A DNA stretch of 64,000 nucleotides, taken from positions 372,001-436,000 of the forward strand of contig CM066295.1 in assembly GCA_033816765.1 (NCBI GenBank). The letters run 5' to 3'. Shown one piece after another: positions 1-10,660 of this stretch. Below the pieces are notes generated by a model. It was given only the letters and a program-made list of their open reading frames with translations. It did not search any database and was not told the origin of the DNA. The stretch comes from Nothopassalora personata. Its lineage: Eukaryota > Ascomycota > Dothideomycetes > Mycosphaerellales > Mycosphaerellaceae. How positions within the stretch are numbered: the stretch's first letter is position 1; each line of letters begins with the position of its first letter. The position numbers and the translations under genes are program-made.

Positions 1-2770
1 ACTCTTTAAAGAGGAGAGAGGTAAGGACGCCCTTCCTAAGCACCGCCTATAGGATTATAAGATTAATATTTAGCTAGGGAAAGAGCCTCTATAGGAACCC
101 CTATATTAAATGTCTAAGAAAGAGCTATAGACCCTACGAGAATAGCTAAAGGAGAAGCTAGCTAAAGGATAGATAAGAAGATCTACCTTAAGTATAGGAA
201 CTCTATATATGTTCGTTCTAAAAGCAAACGGGAAGTTGCGACTCGTATGAGACTATAGGAAGTTAAACGAGATTACAATTAAGAACCGATACCCGCTACC
301 TAACATTAAAGAAGCATAAGATAGATTAACCGGATTAGACTAGTATATAAAGATTAACCTACGAGATGCCTTCTACGCTATACGAATAGTAGAAGGAGAA
401 GAATAGAAAACCGCCTGTAGGATAAGATATAGACTCTACGAATTCTTAGTTATACTAATAGGATTAACTGACGTATCCGCATCCTACTAGGACCTTATTA
501 ACAAAACACTTAGAGACCTACTTAACGTATACTTTATCGCCTATATAGACGATATACTAGTCTATACGAAAGGATCCCTATAGAAATATGTAAAGCAGGT
601 CTAGGATATATTTAAACGGCTTACGCGTTTAGGGTTTAAAACGGCACCCGAGAAATACGAATTCTATAAGGAAGAAGTTAAATTCTTAGGGTTTATTATT
701 AGTATAATAGGAGTAATAATCGACCCTACGAAAACATAGTTAATTAGAGAATAGCTAGAACTAAAAACAGTTAAGGACGTATAATTATTCCTTAGACTAG
801 CAAACTATAACCGGAAATTTATTAAGGACTATTTAAAGATAGTAGCACTAATAACGATACTTACGAGAAAAGACATTAACTAGAAATAGGGAAAGGAATA
901 ATCTAATACGTTTAATCGACTTAAGGAACAATACGCTTTAGCCCCTACGCTTCGACTATTCGATAGTAGTAAGGAAGTCTATATCGAGACCGACGCGTCT
1001 AATATAGCAATAGGCGTATATCTAATATAGACATATAATAGAAAAAGACACCTAGTAGCCTATTACTCCCGGAAAATAACTATAGCGGAACAGAACTACG
1101 ATATCTATAATAAAGAGCTTCTAGCTATTATTACCGCTATATAAGATTAGAGAGTATATATCGAGGGCCTACTAAAGTTAACGATTCTTTCTAACTATAA
1201 GAATCTTACGTACTTTACAACGACAAAAGAACTTACCCGAAGGCAAGCCCGCTAGTCGGAGCTACTAGGATAGTATAAGTTTAAGATTAAATATACTCTA
1301 GGAAGAGAAAACGTCTACGCCGACGCGCTAAGCTAAAGAAGCGACTATATAGAAGGAAAAGAACTAGTGTAATATAAGATACTAAGAACGAGCCCCGACG
1401 GAAGACTTAGTATAAACATAAGAGAATTTAATAACATCGTACGAATCCTAAACGATAAGGAAGAACAATTCCCTATATCGTAAGGAAGATATTAAGTACC
1501 GAAGGAACGAGAAGAAGAGTATATACGTTAACATTACGACGAGCCGATATATAGACATCCTAGAACGATAAAAACAATAGACCTTATATAAGGTAGCTTC
1601 TTATTCCTATAAATAAGATAGAAGGTATTACTCTATATTAAACAATGCGTACACTGCTAATAAAACAAAGCTACGAGGCGTACGAAATACGGTTACCTAT
1701 AGTTTAGGACACTACCGACGAAACTATAGGACGAAGTTATAATAGACTTTATTACGAAACTCCTACCGTCGAGAGATTAAGTTACGAAACAACTATACGA
1801 TATAATACTAGTTATAGTTAATAGACTCACGAAATACGTATACTTCATTCCTACATTAGAGACATATAATAATATAGAATAGCTTAGATACCTTATACTA
1901 GATAGACTTATCCAATACTACGGATTCCCTTAAGCATTTATAATAGATAGAGACAAGTTATTTATATTAAACTACTATAAAACGCTTATAGGAACGATTA
2001 GAATTAAATATAAGCTATCGATGACGTACTATCTAGAAACTAACGGATAAACTAAACGGATAAATTAAACGCTAGAGTAATACCTACGACATTATATTAA
2101 CTACGTATAAGACAACTAGGCTTCGCTACTACTAATAGCGTAGATCACACTAAACAACTATAAATCGGAGACAACTTTAACGACACTATTTTATGCAAAC
2201 TTTAGTAAAGATCCTAACCTATTCGGAACACCTAGATCCTACCTATAGGCTAAAAGAGCAATCGTAACGACGGATACTCTTAAGGAAGTGCATAAAGAAA
2301 TACGTAAGGCGATCGAAGATATATAACAAAAACTATCTCGATAATAGTAGGACACGAGAAAAATAGTACCTCTACTAAAAAAGGGGGATAAGGTCTATCT
2401 CCTTACTAAAAATCTAAGAACAAGAAGATAGACTAAAAAGTAAGATTATATTAAGGTCGGACTATTTTTTATCGATAAAGTTATAGGACTAGTTAACTAT
2501 CGCCTACGACTACTACCTAACGCGAAAATCTACCTAGTCTTCTATATCTTAAAGTTAGAACCCGCGGACGCTAGAACACCTTACTAAGAGAGCTTCTATT
2601 TCGAGCCGGAAGTAGAAGATAAATTTGAAGTCGAAAAGATCCTAGATAAGAAGGGTTAGAGATACCTTATTGAATAGAAAGGATACGACGATTAGAAAAT
2701 ACCTAGGAACTAAAAGAAAATCTACGTAACTATTAGTAGAAGATCTAGGAATACTATAAAAAGAAAACTA
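1..2770 (+). pseudogene. Ty3-A pol remnant: RT, RNase H, integrase, chromodomain
   Basis: Frames read through many TAG/TAA codons that were probably CAG/CAA/TGG. The reverse transcriptase spans roughly 60-720, with the catalytic YIDDILVY box at 542-565. RNase H follows with a TDAS motif near 985-999. The integrase has a His-rich N-terminal zinc region from about 1530 and a catalytic-core aspartate near 1745. A chromodomain ends the frame at about 2626-2730; its remnant GYDD with two former Trp codons now TAG is typical of chromoviruses. The Ty3/gypsy order RT-RNaseH-INT-chromodomain is directly readable. The gag and protease are left of the window. Confidence 0.9.
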
Positions 2771-2772
2771 GT

Positions 2773-2816
2773 AGTATAGGAAACTAATATATACGAGTAT
2801 ATTAGTTTCCTATACT
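2773..2816. repeat. Perfect 19-bp hairpin just after the Ty3-A pol end
   Basis: Arms 2773-2791 and 2798-2816 are exact reverse complements around a 6-nt loop (TACGAG). It lies about 40 bp past the chromodomain and 6 bp before a tRNA-like sequence. Perfect pairing in otherwise RIP-scarred DNA suggests either recent origin or symmetrical mutation. It could form a hairpin in RNA of either strand. No function is shown. Confidence 0.8.
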
Positions 2817-2821
2817 AAATT

Positions 2822-2944
2822 AGCTAAGATAGGGATTAAACCTACGACCTCGGGATACCGTTAATAAACTATTACCTAAGGGCAAAGCAAATTTAATAAT
2901 ACGTAGGAAACGCCCTAATACTCTAACTACTAAGCTACCTAGCT
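2822..2944 (-). pseudogene. tRNA-derived sequence (tRNA pseudogene) in the Ty3-A 3' region
   Basis: Read on the minus strand, the first and last seven bases pair 7/7 (one G-U) as an acceptor stem. An A-box-like D arm (TAGCTTAGTAGTTAGAG) and a B-box-like T arm (GTAGG TTTAATC CCTAT) are present; both look like RIPed forms of the consensus (CA to TA). The middle is about 60 nt instead of a normal anticodon arm, so a functional tRNA is unlikely. A related sequence lies at the matching place in Ty3-B (20088-20161), again antisense to pol, so it is part of the element family and not a host tRNA gene. Confidence 0.45.
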
Positions 2945-2980
2945 AGACTCAATAAAGGGATAGGAACTTATAGAAAATAT

Positions 2981-3360
2981 ATCCCTTACGACGACGTAGA
3001 AAAATCGATAAACGCGCTTATCCGCTAGAAGGACCGGAAGGCGAGGAAGCCGCTATAGCCTCCTCTAAAGTCGGATATAACTAGAGAGCGTTATCCGGGA
3101 TTAGTAAAAGATCCTCCTACGAAGGAATTAGTATATAGAAAACACCCTCTAATTCCTCCGGACTTCCTTTAGGAACGGCCGTCTACGGAGAGCGTCTTTA
3201 CGCGGCGGACGGTATAAGTACTATCGTTACTACGATAGGAAACTAAGTCTCTCTATTACGAAGCCTATATAGCGGCTAGGAACGAAAGCCGTACGAAACG
3301 AAATAAGATAAGATACGCGCGCCTCCTACGATACAACTAAGCGACCGATATATAAAACAT
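2981..3360 (+). pseudogene. Unrecognised relic reading frame downstream of Ty3-A pol
   Basis: The + frame with codons at 2996, 2999 and so on gives a protein-like, proline- and charge-rich stretch of about 120 codons, broken by a few TAG/TAA that fit CAG-to-TAG changes. It begins near IPYDDVEKSINALIR. I do not recognise the family. It lies between the tRNA-like sequence and the antisense gene of Ty3-A. It could be a second, sense accessory frame or a captured fragment. Confidence 0.3.
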
Positions 3361-4033
3361 AATATACGATACGATACGATACGACGGCTACAACTAAGCA
3401 ATGCTACCGCTTTCTAGTACACTCCCTTAAACCGGCTACTTAAACCGCGATAGAACGGCGTAGTAACCCGTTTCTAGAGCACCCCTCCGAGAGAAGAGAC
3501 TTAGTAGCCTTAGTTTCTTAGATAGAGGGCGTAAGGGGCACCTATACGTATTAGGGGCACGTAAAGACAAGCACCTACGTACCTAACTGTCCGGAAAGGA
3601 TACGAGTAGGAGAGACGTAAGGGAACAGTAGTGTTTTACATTTTGCAATATACGGGTTACGTACCTAGGGCTTAGCGGATTTCGAGGGCAATTTTACGAA
3701 AGTAAGAAATAATAACGAGCCTACCGTAAGGCGTACGGTAAAGGCGAGTAATACTACGTCCGGGGTAGTATGTTAATAAGCAATATAAGATAAGAAAGAT
3801 AACCGGATACTACGACGTTCGTCCGATCTTTATAGCTATAAAGGAGTACGAGCTTTAGCCGGCGCTCGTAAGGCGAGAAGGCCTCCCTAATATCTCGAAG
3901 AACGAACTATTTATACTCTTAAGAGGTTTTTCTTAGCCGTAGGGCTTTTCCTCTTATCTCAAAATTTTAGTAGAGTAATCTACCCGTATTATATAGTCTT
4001 AGACTTATATAGTACGTTAATAGAAAAATCAAT
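3361..4033. other. Gene-free internal stretch of Ty3-A
   Basis: I see no convincing protein frame or RNA in this stretch. It keeps a few CpA-containing bases (3570-3660) but is otherwise RIP-like. It holds several short CG-rich repeats of the ACGATACGATACGA type at about 3365-3385. Confidence 0.4.
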
Positions 4034-4420
4034 TAATTAAATCCCTTTAGGAACGAGAAGGTACGACGAAGGCGCGGATAGAGTATCGACGCCCGTACTT
4101 AAGAAACTCTAAAGATCCTTAAAGTCCTTCGATATCGCCTTCTCCTCCCGATCCTTAGTAATACGAAGTTATTTCCGAAGACGATACACTTTTAACATTA
4201 CCTCGGTTACCTTCTCTTTAGCCTTATCGAGCTCGCGCTTTAGCTTTCGACGCTAATTACGGAACCTCTTCTACTTAGTCTAAGTAATAGTAATATTATA
4301 CTTAATACCCTTATAAACATACTCTAAACAATACCTAAAGCGTATATCTACTATATACCGCGGACTCTTCTTCCCCTTAGGTACCCGGGCCTTTTAATAA
4401 GTAGAATAAGGGGACGGCAT
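4034..4420 (-). pseudogene. Antisense accessory gene remnant of Ty3-A (Cys-rich motif plus coiled coil)
   Basis: Reading leftward from an ATG at 4418-4420, the frame runs about 125 codons with stops only at positions that fit Q/W-to-stop RIP. It shows a degraded Cys cluster (several Cys now Tyr), including C-L-E-Y...KGIKY, equivalent to CX2CX6C. A charged heptad-rich segment follows (about 4110-4260), including the block KLKRELDKAKEKVTEV. The layout matches the antisense frames of Ty3-B, Ty3-C and N1. It starts 23 bp from where Ty3-F inserted; its promoter side continues at 18828. The function is unknown; a DNA- or RNA-binding regulator is an inference from the Cys pattern. Confidence 0.6.
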
Positions 4421-4443
4421 TTCGCGACCTTCGGACTCGATAC

Positions 4444-4834
4444 TATTAACGACTGATTAGTTGTGTTAACCTTAGGTTTAGTTGTGTCGACCTTAGGTTT
4501 AGAGGGGGGGGTTCCTTAGGTCTAACTTGCCCCTATTTCATTTAGGTTTAATTAGACATTTAGGTAAGCTAGCGGGACTAGTATAGCTGTTAAGATATAT
4601 ACTACGCAGTTGAGCATTGTAAGCGTAGCATTAAGGCAATAATTCAATTCATACCTCTCGAGTAGAGGGCATAGGGGTTTAGGTCCGCTAATCCTCTTGT
4701 TTTATCCGGCTACTACGCTACTCGTTACGTGACCTAATTTCACGGTCCCGGGACCGGCAAATACCTCTGCTTACATAAGCGCCGCTCTACACCACCATAA
4801 CTTAGACAGGCCTACACAGGGTGGTTAGTAGACA
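4444..4834 (+). repeat. 5' LTR of Ty3-F
   Basis: About 390 bp, nearly the same as 18435-18827 apart from scattered C/T and G/A differences and a G-run length change. It has a run of 8 G near 4503-4510, and a palindromic CGGTCCCGGGACCG core at 4743-4756 that recurs twice inside the element and once in the other LTR. Confidence 0.85.
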
Positions 4835-4914
4835 TTATTTTAGTAGTTAATAAGGGGGGGTATTAAGTATACACCTGGTAGCGTATTAGCATCTAGTTTG
4901 TAAGGTTAAAATCA

Positions 4915-5075
4915 CGGTTTAAGGTCTAAGGTTTACGGTTAAGGTCATTACTTAAGGTTAAGGTTTAAGGTTAAGGTTTAAGGTTAAGGTTCAAGGTTAA
5001 GGTTCACGGTTAAGGTCGACTAAGGTCGAAAACACTTAAGGTCTAAGGTATTTAGCAACAATCACGGTTACAAGG
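4915..5075. repeat. Degenerate 6-7 bp tandem repeat (TTAAGG-type) in the Ty3-F leader
   Basis: Many consecutive variants of AAGGTT/AAGGTTT/AAGGTC lie between the 5' LTR and the first frame. It resembles a telomere-type array but is TTAAGG and not TTAGGG, and it is interstitial within a retrotransposon leader. It probably arose by slippage. Confidence 0.7.
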
Positions 5076-5198
5076 TCCTATTAAGTAACAACTAGTATTA
5101 GCACATTCTAGAGTAAGTACTACGTAACAATAGATACGGCTACATTACTAGAAAAACTTAGCACCTTTACCGATATAGGTAGAGGCTACGAACAGCCT

Positions 5199-8040
5199 AT
5201 GAACCCCACGAAAATAGAAGGGGTCTATAGGGATTCTGTCCCTTATAAGGGGATAGAGGAATCGGAGGAAGGGGAAACACCTAAATCCAGTAAGGAAGGG
5301 AGAAGCGGAACTAGCGCCGCTAAATTGGGTATAGGTGTAGGAACGAATAGTACAATTGGAATAGATACTATAACTGCCTTCTTTAGACGATTGGTAGTAG
5401 CAATAGAAAACGCTAGCCCTCGCTTTCTACCTCTAGGAGGTGCTAAGAATCCGTTCTTTAATAGCACTAATGCTACTAAGTTCTAGGAGCGGTTTAGCGA
5501 CCTAATGGACTAGTATCCGCCTCGGGCATCCATTAAGAAGGATGATTTCTAAGGTAGGTTTAAGCGCAATTGCGAAACTACTATCCGGCGCGTGGTTATA
5601 AGGCTACCTAGGTGGCTCACTAACAAGGCACGTTTTAGGAGGGCGTTCTTATTAGAGTTCTTAAGGTTTAACGCCTACTCGATATTAGGGAGTCGGGAAT
5701 ATCTTAAGGAGATTATTAGGGCGTAGTAAGGCAAGAGGCCTAAAGAACAAGATATAAAGGAATTCATCCGCCTGTTTGTATCCTTAAGTGACCTAATTAA
5801 ACCTAAGGATTTAGATAACGGCTCCCGGAGTCGCCTCCTCCTTTAGGGATTGCTAGAGGGAGTCGCGAAAGCAGTCTATAAGGCTTACGGGCTTTACCTA
5901 AAGTAACCTAAGAAGTTTAGGGACTGTTAGAGGATCCTCGATGAAGCTGCTAGCATCGTAGATAGTAAGGAGGGATAGAAAGCTATATATACAGATTTCC
6001 CTCTTACTTTACCTTAGCTACACCGCTTAGTCGTGAAGTAAATGCCGCGCCTTAAGCCTAAGATTAACACGCTTAAGAAGGCCACTTCTAGGACTGTTAT
6101 TAATAATGACCTTATCTAGAAGGTAGCTAAAATGAGCATACGTGTATACTAGCGCGGTCGCGTCGCGGACGCGGGTGCCTTCTACCCGAGCGAGAATTAA
6201 CGCTCTATATAACCGGAGAGGCACGACCTAGACACTAAACTGTAGGTTTACGTAATATAGCGTCCCCTATCGTAGAATCGCGAACAGTCTAAAGCGATAG
6301 ATAGTTATTACTATAACTATAGCAGTTCAAAGTACTAGGCTAGTAACTGTAGGGCGATAAGGTCCTTAATATCTCGGGGCTACGTATACCTCGCCCCAAA
6401 TAACTAGTAGTATCTAGGGAAAGAAGGCGATCCGCGTCCTACTAAGTTCAACTTTCGGAGGGACTATAGTAAACCGAAACTGCTCTATATACTCCCTCTA
6501 CTCGAAGAACATTATAGGCCGATCGAGTTTAATAACTAGTATAAGATTTCTGCACTACGTAAGCAATGGATAGGTAGGGACTATACTAGGGTAATAAAGG
6601 TTACGCCTCCTAATTATTCTAAGCCCCCTCCTAACTTTAGGCATTTAATAGAGTATAGCCCTTAGGACGTACGGTCTAGCTAAATAGAGAAGGCTACTAG
6701 TATATATTAGGTCTTATTCGGAGAAAGTGAAGTGGAGTAGGCGGTCGACTTAGGCGAGCTTAACGAGGTATCTACCTATCCTATACAGTCTAACAAAGTG
6801 AAAGGGAAGGCACCCGTAGGCATTCTAAAGAATCCGCACCCGAGAACCCGGTCCTTAGCCTAGGATCTACGAGCCCGAGCTAAGGCTACTAAGAAAGTTC
6901 GCCTACAATTAGAATAGGAGATCCGGTAAGCTAAGATTAACCAGTAGGAGGTTGAAATGATTAATAAAGTCAGTACTCAAATAAGCAAAACTTAATCATT
7001 AGCTAAATCTAGGGTAACCCTAGGAAGGGGAAATAATACCTAAGTGAACAGATTAGGGAACGATGCTAATAAAGGACTGCCTAAGGATATGCCTATTAGT
7101 CTCGTAAACGCCCCCTTCGCATAAAGGAAGCGTATACAGAATGCTAAGACTATAAGGATTAACAACTACGTCCGACAATATAGTTTAGCTAGTAATAGCC
7201 CGGTTACAAAGGAAGAGGGTATTATCTACTAGATTGATTAGATCCTCTAGATAACGTTTCCTAATGTAAACGCCTAAGATTAGTTTCGATATAGTCGCTA
7301 GTTCGAGGCTGCCCTCTTCGGTCGCGTTACTAATACCCCCGCTCTTTAGGAGAAGCTCGCTACAGTACGACGCCTTATAGAAAAGGACCCTAAGGTTCGC
7401 ACTAGACAAGTAGTTACCTATAAAGATAAACCTAAGTATAATAAGGAGGTCTTCCGCGAAGATAGTTAGGCCTAGTATATCGGAGTGTATTTAACTATGC
7501 TTTACTCTAAAGGAGCGGTCCCTACTACTAAGCTCTATAAGGACGTTAAGAAAATCGGGCTCTCTAGTGTCCTTAACAACTTTGCTATAGTCCCTAGTCC
7601 TTAGGTAGTAGCGGAGTTTGGGATAAATAAGGACTAGATTAGGTACCTAATTAACGAGGGTTCTAAGGTGAATATTATCGGCTAGAGGAACGCTTATAGA
7701 TTTAGGTTACCGGTAATGTCGAGTGCTTAGCTTACCTTTCGAGGTGCTAGAGGGCGGGCCTAGTTTAAAGGTGTTATAGGCAATTTGGATGTTTAGGTAT
7801 TTAGGGTTCACTACTAAATAGACATGTTCATCTTCTCGGATCTAAACTCACTAACAATCCTAGGACGTCCGTAGGCCCGCAAGGTGCGACTTACTACCCG
7901 TAACTGCAATGATAGTTTATGGGAGGGGACTATTACTAGCCGCAAAGGTGAAAGTGTCATGTTTACTACCCTAGTTAGCTCGGATAGGTGTAAGACCCTT
8001 TAAGAACTATTAAAAGCGTCGGGAAATGGAAGGGTAGGTT
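5199..8040 (+). pseudogene. Ty3-F first frame: gag and aspartic-protease remnant
   Basis: An ATG at 5199 opens a frame whose first 95 codons are intact (Ser/Thr/Gly-rich start). It then continues through RIP stops over 5490-7000 as a gag-like, Arg/Lys-rich protein. A second part (about 7180-8010) includes a protease-like region: VNIIG near 7670, and an FSDLNSLTILGRP stretch near 7830-7870 with the ILG that follows the flap in retroviral-type proteases. No zinc knuckle was recognised. The 74-codon minus frame at 7185-7409 and the 65-codon minus frame at 6027-6224 are shadows. Confidence 0.6.
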
Positions 8041-8132
8041 AAGTTACGGCGCTCAACCCACCGATTTGCTAAAGCCGGATTTAATAAAATTAGTAAGGTT
8101 CTCGCACTATCTCGGAAAACCCTCGGACTTTA

Positions 8133-8158
8133 ATTTACCGGTCCCGGGACCGGTAAAT
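8133..8158. repeat. 26-bp perfect palindrome between the first and second frames of Ty3-F
   Basis: The left half is ATTTACCGGTCCC and the right half is its exact reverse complement. Near-identical copies are at 14404-14429 (between the second and third frames, one mismatch) and in each LTR (cores 4743-4756 and 18736-18749). The CpG-rich core survived RIP. The regular placement between frames suggests a promoter/insulator-type or protein-binding site, but this is inference. Confidence 0.85.
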
Positions 8159-9612
8159 AGCTATAGTAAGGAAAACGGATACGACTACGACACGACGCAT
8201 CTATAGGACGATACGACGCATCTATAGGAACCCGGCAAGGCTCTAACGCCTAGCAACCATTTAGCTCACTTATTAGGATTGCTTAGGACTGCTAGAGTAA
8301 AGGAACGAGTTATAGAAATTGGAACAGGCGCGTTTAAGGGAGATTCTATTACTAACGTTTATTTAGTTTAAGGGGATTAGCCTTCCGAGATCCTAAGGCA
8401 ATCTACATTAAATGCTTAGGCACGAAAGTAATAAGTAGGCTAACATATAGCTAATATTAGGATGCCGTAGGTCTTTACGATGTATAAGCGTAAGGCGGAT
8501 AAGAAGAAGCTAGTAGACGCGAGCGTTTACGAACGCCTAGAATCACGAGTTAAGGGAGATATAGAATAGAAGCGTAGGGCACTGTACCTAGAATCTAAGA
8601 TGCCTAAAGGACAAGGTCCGTTCGATAGGAAGTACTTAACTAAGAAATTCTTAAGTATTAAGCGAGGTAGCCGAATCACTCTAGAACGACTTACCTTAAT
8701 TAAGGTTAGCATTAAGCTATTACTAATGGAAAGGGCCTTATTCGATAAGATGCTCTATAACCGGGAGGCAGTCCTCGCTTAGGATTTTAGTTACATAAGG
8801 CAAATTAGGCACGACGTCGTGCTACCTTAGAAGGTTAACACGGTCCCTTATAGGCTATAGTAGGCACGCCCTATCCGGTTGTACCTAAGTCTTGAGGCAA
8901 TCGTTAAGCGCATAATTAGAGCCCGGATTAAGAATAATATCCTAGAATACTTATAAGGGGCATACTCTAATAGCTAGTTCCTAGTCGTAAAGAAGGTTAA
9001 TGCCTCTAGAAGCAATATGCTATATCGGTTAATTAACTTAGCTATGCTCCTAAACGAGGTTACTATGCGCGATGCTAACATTCCACCGGACACGGATAGC
9101 TTCTTAGAGGATTTTACCGGTTGCCGAGTCGCTTTACTTATAGACCTGTTTTTAGGTTATAATTAGATCACTTTAGATGAGTCCTACCGGGACTTAACAG
9201 CCTTTATGACCCCTCTTAGCCTAGTACGCAACACGACTCTACCTTAAGGGGCTACTAATTCGGTTACTTAGTTCGTGTGTACGGTAACAAAGATTCTACT
9301 TAATTATATCTCGCATCGAGCAAAGCCGTTTCTCGATAATATCGGTATTAAGGGACTAACTAAGGACTATAGGAATGCCGAAGTAGAGCCTAGGCTAAGG
9401 AGATAGGTCGTTAAGCACATCGTCTCCCTAGATCTAGTTCTTGCTAACCTAAAGAGAGCTAGTGCGGTAGTTGCTAGAGGTAAATCCTAATGGTTATATA
9501 AAAAGCTTAAGATTGTTAGGTACGTTACTAGCCCGGATAGTCGCTATCCTAACCTAAAGGTTGTAGCTAAGATCCTAGACTAGCCTACGCCTACCTATAT
9601 TAAGGAGGTCCG

Positions 9613-9947
9613 TGTTGCGGTTGGGCCTTGTCCCTCGTCACGTGGGTGGCCTAGGAAGTGTCGATCCTCGATATGTCTCTAAAGTAGTGTGAACGAGAGT
9701 TCACTACAAGGTTGCAACTTAACACAAGAGTGTTGATTTGAGTTGAGCACGAGGCTCCTATCTACTCGTAAAGAAGCGTCGTCTATATAGTGCCATGTCT
9801 TGGCGTGACTGATCTGAGTCGCTCAGCCTCAGTCTCGATCTGAGTCGTTCAGCCTCAGTCTCGATCTGAGTCGTCCACCCTCAGTCCTGCTGCCTCGCAG
9901 CCTGCATGAGCCCTTGTTGTTCGTAGCGAATGGACGTGTCCGTAACA
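9613..9947 (-). repeat. 3' LTR of N1
   Basis: It contains a 26-bp unit repeated three times (9811-9836, 9837-9862, 9863-9888; the third is diverged), beginning GATCTGAGTCG. A TATATA box reads on the minus strand near 9784-9789. It is identical on reading to 11693-12027. Read on +, an ATG at 9930 opens into the antisense gene, but that start lies inside the LTR and is not conserved in related elements. Confidence 0.95.
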
Positions 9948-9962
9948 CCACCTCCCTCCTCT
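9948..9962 (-). promoter_or_regulatory. N1 polypurine tract
   Basis: On the minus strand the bases just before the 3' LTR read AGAGGAGGGAGGTGG, the plus-strand DNA primer expected for an element transcribed leftward. This confirms that gag is the sense strand and that the 10050-10633 gene is antisense. Confidence 0.85.
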
Positions 9963-10049
9963 AGGATCAATGTCCCTATTGATCACGTGTCGTTGTCTTA
10001 TATAATCAATGCCCCTCCTTCGTTTCCTAACTTCCCCAAGTTTCAAAGG

Positions 10050-10633
10050 ATGTCTTCCAAATCTACCCTTTCTCGCAAGGCTCTTGTTGCTCGTATCCTA
10101 GCGGATTCGTGGCCTGCTCTTGTTCCTTGTGATACTTGTCGTCGTCTGAAACGGTCCTGCCAATACTCTTCCGATCTAAGGATGTCGTCGTCTTGTGCCC
10201 ACTGCGTCCGCACAGGCAGGTCCTGCGTCACCACCTCCTGGGAGGCGCTTGACCGAACAGCGGAGGAACTAGCCGCCAGGCTGGAAACGGATCGAAAAGC
10301 CCGTGACTCCCTGCTTGAACAGCTCGCCGCGCTCCAGTCCCGTATCACGAGAAACGAGCGAGTTCTCTCTGAGAACAGCCGCCGCGCGGACGAGAAATTG
10401 CGGTGCATGGCGCAAGAGGTGTCGGAGGAGGATGGTGACCCCTCTACTCTCGAGGAGCTGGAGGCCAACCTCCAGTCTGCCGGCGTCGGGTCTCCGTTCT
10501 CGTGGTCGGGTCCTTCGGGTGATTCCTCGGGTCACATGGTCGGGTAAGTTGTCCAGTATCCAGTAGTCATTTGTCCATGCCGTAATGTTGACTTCTATGT
10601 CCTAGGTCATCAAATCAAGAAGCCGCTGTTTGA
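10050..10633 (+). CDS. N1 antisense accessory gene: CX2CX6C-X11-CX2CX6C protein with coiled coil, two exons
   Basis: Exon 1 is 10050-10543 and exon 2 is 10606-10633. The intron (10544-10605, 62 nt) has GTAAGT, a TTGAC branch-type site and CTAG. Splicing replaces an immediate stop with nine more codons, giving 173 aa. C27, C30, C37, C49, C52 and C59 form two CX2CX6C halves, a layout like fungal Zn2Cys6 clusters but symmetrical. Residues about 66-130 are a charged coiled coil. The tail is Ser/Gly/Pro-rich. The start at 10050 (MSSK) is preferred over 9930 because 9930 lies in the LTR and Ty3-B starts MSSSS at the same place. A TATATAAT box is at 9999-10006. It is convergent with gag, 27 bp apart. 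It belongs to a family of repeated, uncharacterised ascomycete proteins; a regulatory or nucleic-acid-binding role is inference. Confidence 0.75.
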
Positions 10634-10660
10634 TGCCTTGCTGTCCTCAGGTTGTTTCTG

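Noticed and set aside
5243..5467. Minus frame of 74 codons opposite the start of the Ty3-F gag
   Set aside because: A shadow of the sense frame; not in the position of the antisense genes of other elements and without the Cys pattern.
10043..10468. Minus frame of 141 codons opposite the N1 antisense gene
   Set aside because: Ser/Arg-rich shadow; the + frame has the conserved Cys pattern, an intron and homologues in other elements.
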